Positions 5,393 through 5,863 of a stretch of 5,863 nucleotides of DNA are shown one piece after another. A model generated the notes under the pieces. It was not told the DNA's origin. It ran no database searches and was given only the letters and a program-made list of their open reading frames with translations. The position numbers were made by a program, and so were the translations under genes. The stretch is from assembly GCA_017526725.1 (NCBI GenBank), contig JAFXRA010000048.1, positions 1 to 5,863 on the forward strand, in the 5' to 3' direction. Numbering within the stretch: the first letter of the stretch is position 1; each line of letters starts with the position of its first letter. Origin of the DNA: Candidatus Rifleibacteriota bacterium (GTDB taxonomy: Bacteria > Riflebacteria > Ozemobacteria > Ozemobacterales > Ozemobacteraceae).

Positions 5393-5863
5393 TTACCAAG
5401 ATATTTCTTTTACTGTAGAACCATTATTGGCTTCAATAGTCTGAGTTTCTGACGTGCTGTCATTTATATTGGTATCTAAGTTTGTATGACTTAAGGAATT
5501 ATCTATACATTTAACGATATTATCAGGCAATTCTTTAATAGTAGATACCCGGTAATTATTTCCTAAAAATTCCCAAGAAGGATCTACACTCTTTTGATAA
5601 TCTCTATAACAACTATCTGGGTCATCTATACTTATATGGTATATATCAAATTTCTTTTTTGTTTCTTCATATAAGCATTTTGTATCAATATCTTCTCTAA
5701 CTTGATGATCTTTGTCCAATATTTGTGGTTTCAATCTATCGGCATCAAGATATGGATTACAGGGTTCGTCTCCCATAGTAATAATAATGCCTTTTCTTCC
5801 CTGTTCCCAGCAATCTAATTTGGTTTTATAAGTGCCCATAAACCAAGCAGTAGTGTAAGTTTC
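5393..5863 (-). CDS. Probable von Willebrand factor A domain protein (C-terminal part; start outside window)
   Basis: The frame is open to the window edge: eight codons (ETYTTAWF) precede the Met at 5839, which is therefore probably internal. The visible part is about 156 residues. The pattern fits the second half of a VWA domain. It has a helix with ETYTTAW, then DCWEQGRKG, and a buried strand IIITMGDEP that fits the VWA strand carrying the third metal-site acidic residue. Next comes a charged helix with KPQILDKDHQ, the strand FDIYHISID, then WEFLGNNYRVSTIKELPDNI and a closing helix. The tail (from about SHTNLDTNI) is polar, rich in Ser, Thr and Asn, and probably disordered. The DxSxS part of the metal site would be upstream and cannot be checked. 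No signal peptide or membrane segment is seen in this part. VWA proteins bind partners through a metal ion; the partner here is unknown. It is followed by a strong terminator. Confidence 0.65.
   Translation of the reverse strand, partial: ETYTTAWFMGTYKTKLDCWEQGRKGIIITMGDEPCNPYLDADRLKPQILDKDHQVREDIDTKCLYEETKKKFDIYHISIDDPDSCYRDYQKSVDPSWEFLGNNYRVSTIKELPDNIVKCIDNSLSHTNLDTNINDSTSETQTIEANNGSTVKEISW

Overview
The window is AT-rich (about one-third GC by eye) bacterial DNA using the standard code. It holds six protein genes, two of them cut by the window ends, and no RNA genes, CRISPR arrays, insertion sequences or long repeats that I can see. The best-supported lifestyle clue is hydF, the [FeFe]-hydrogenase maturation scaffold gene, which points to an anaerobic, fermentative, hydrogen-metabolising bacterium. 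The small nitroreductase and the Cache-type hybrid histidine kinase fit that picture. Two further proteins are an exported zinc-ribbon protein and a pilin-like-core protein with a C(F/Y)xN...AxExYNMD pattern. By recollection only, these bring to mind deep-branching gut or sediment lineages such as Candidatus Riflebacteria (Ozemobacteria), but a clostridial or negativicute host cannot be excluded.

Layout from left to right. The 3' half of hydF (+) ends at 678. A convergent gene (-) for a signal-peptide-bearing zinc-ribbon protein occupies 681-1499. A 149-bp divergent promoter region (1500-1648) separates it from a minimal nitroreductase gene (+, 1649-2161). A 75-bp AT-rich gap leads to a large hybrid sensor histidine kinase/response regulator gene (+, 2237-4696). 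A convergent gene (-, 4704-5201) encodes a small two-membrane-segment protein whose middle resembles a pilin-like domain. After about 150 bp of AT-rich and pyrimidine-rich spacer comes a strong hairpin terminator (5350-5384), which closes a gene (-, 5393-5863) encoding the C-terminal part of a probable von Willebrand factor A (VWA) domain protein whose start lies beyond the window.

How the genes relate. Apart from the divergent nitroreductase/zinc-ribbon pair and the possible nitroreductase-kinase read-through, the genes do not form one operon. hydF, the nitroreductase and the kinase could all belong to redox and signalling physiology, but nothing in the sequence ties them into a single pathway. 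I see no convincing new multi-gene system. The most unusual items are the two-membrane-segment pilin-like protein, the exported zinc-ribbon protein, and a small palindrome sitting on the nitroreductase -10 element.
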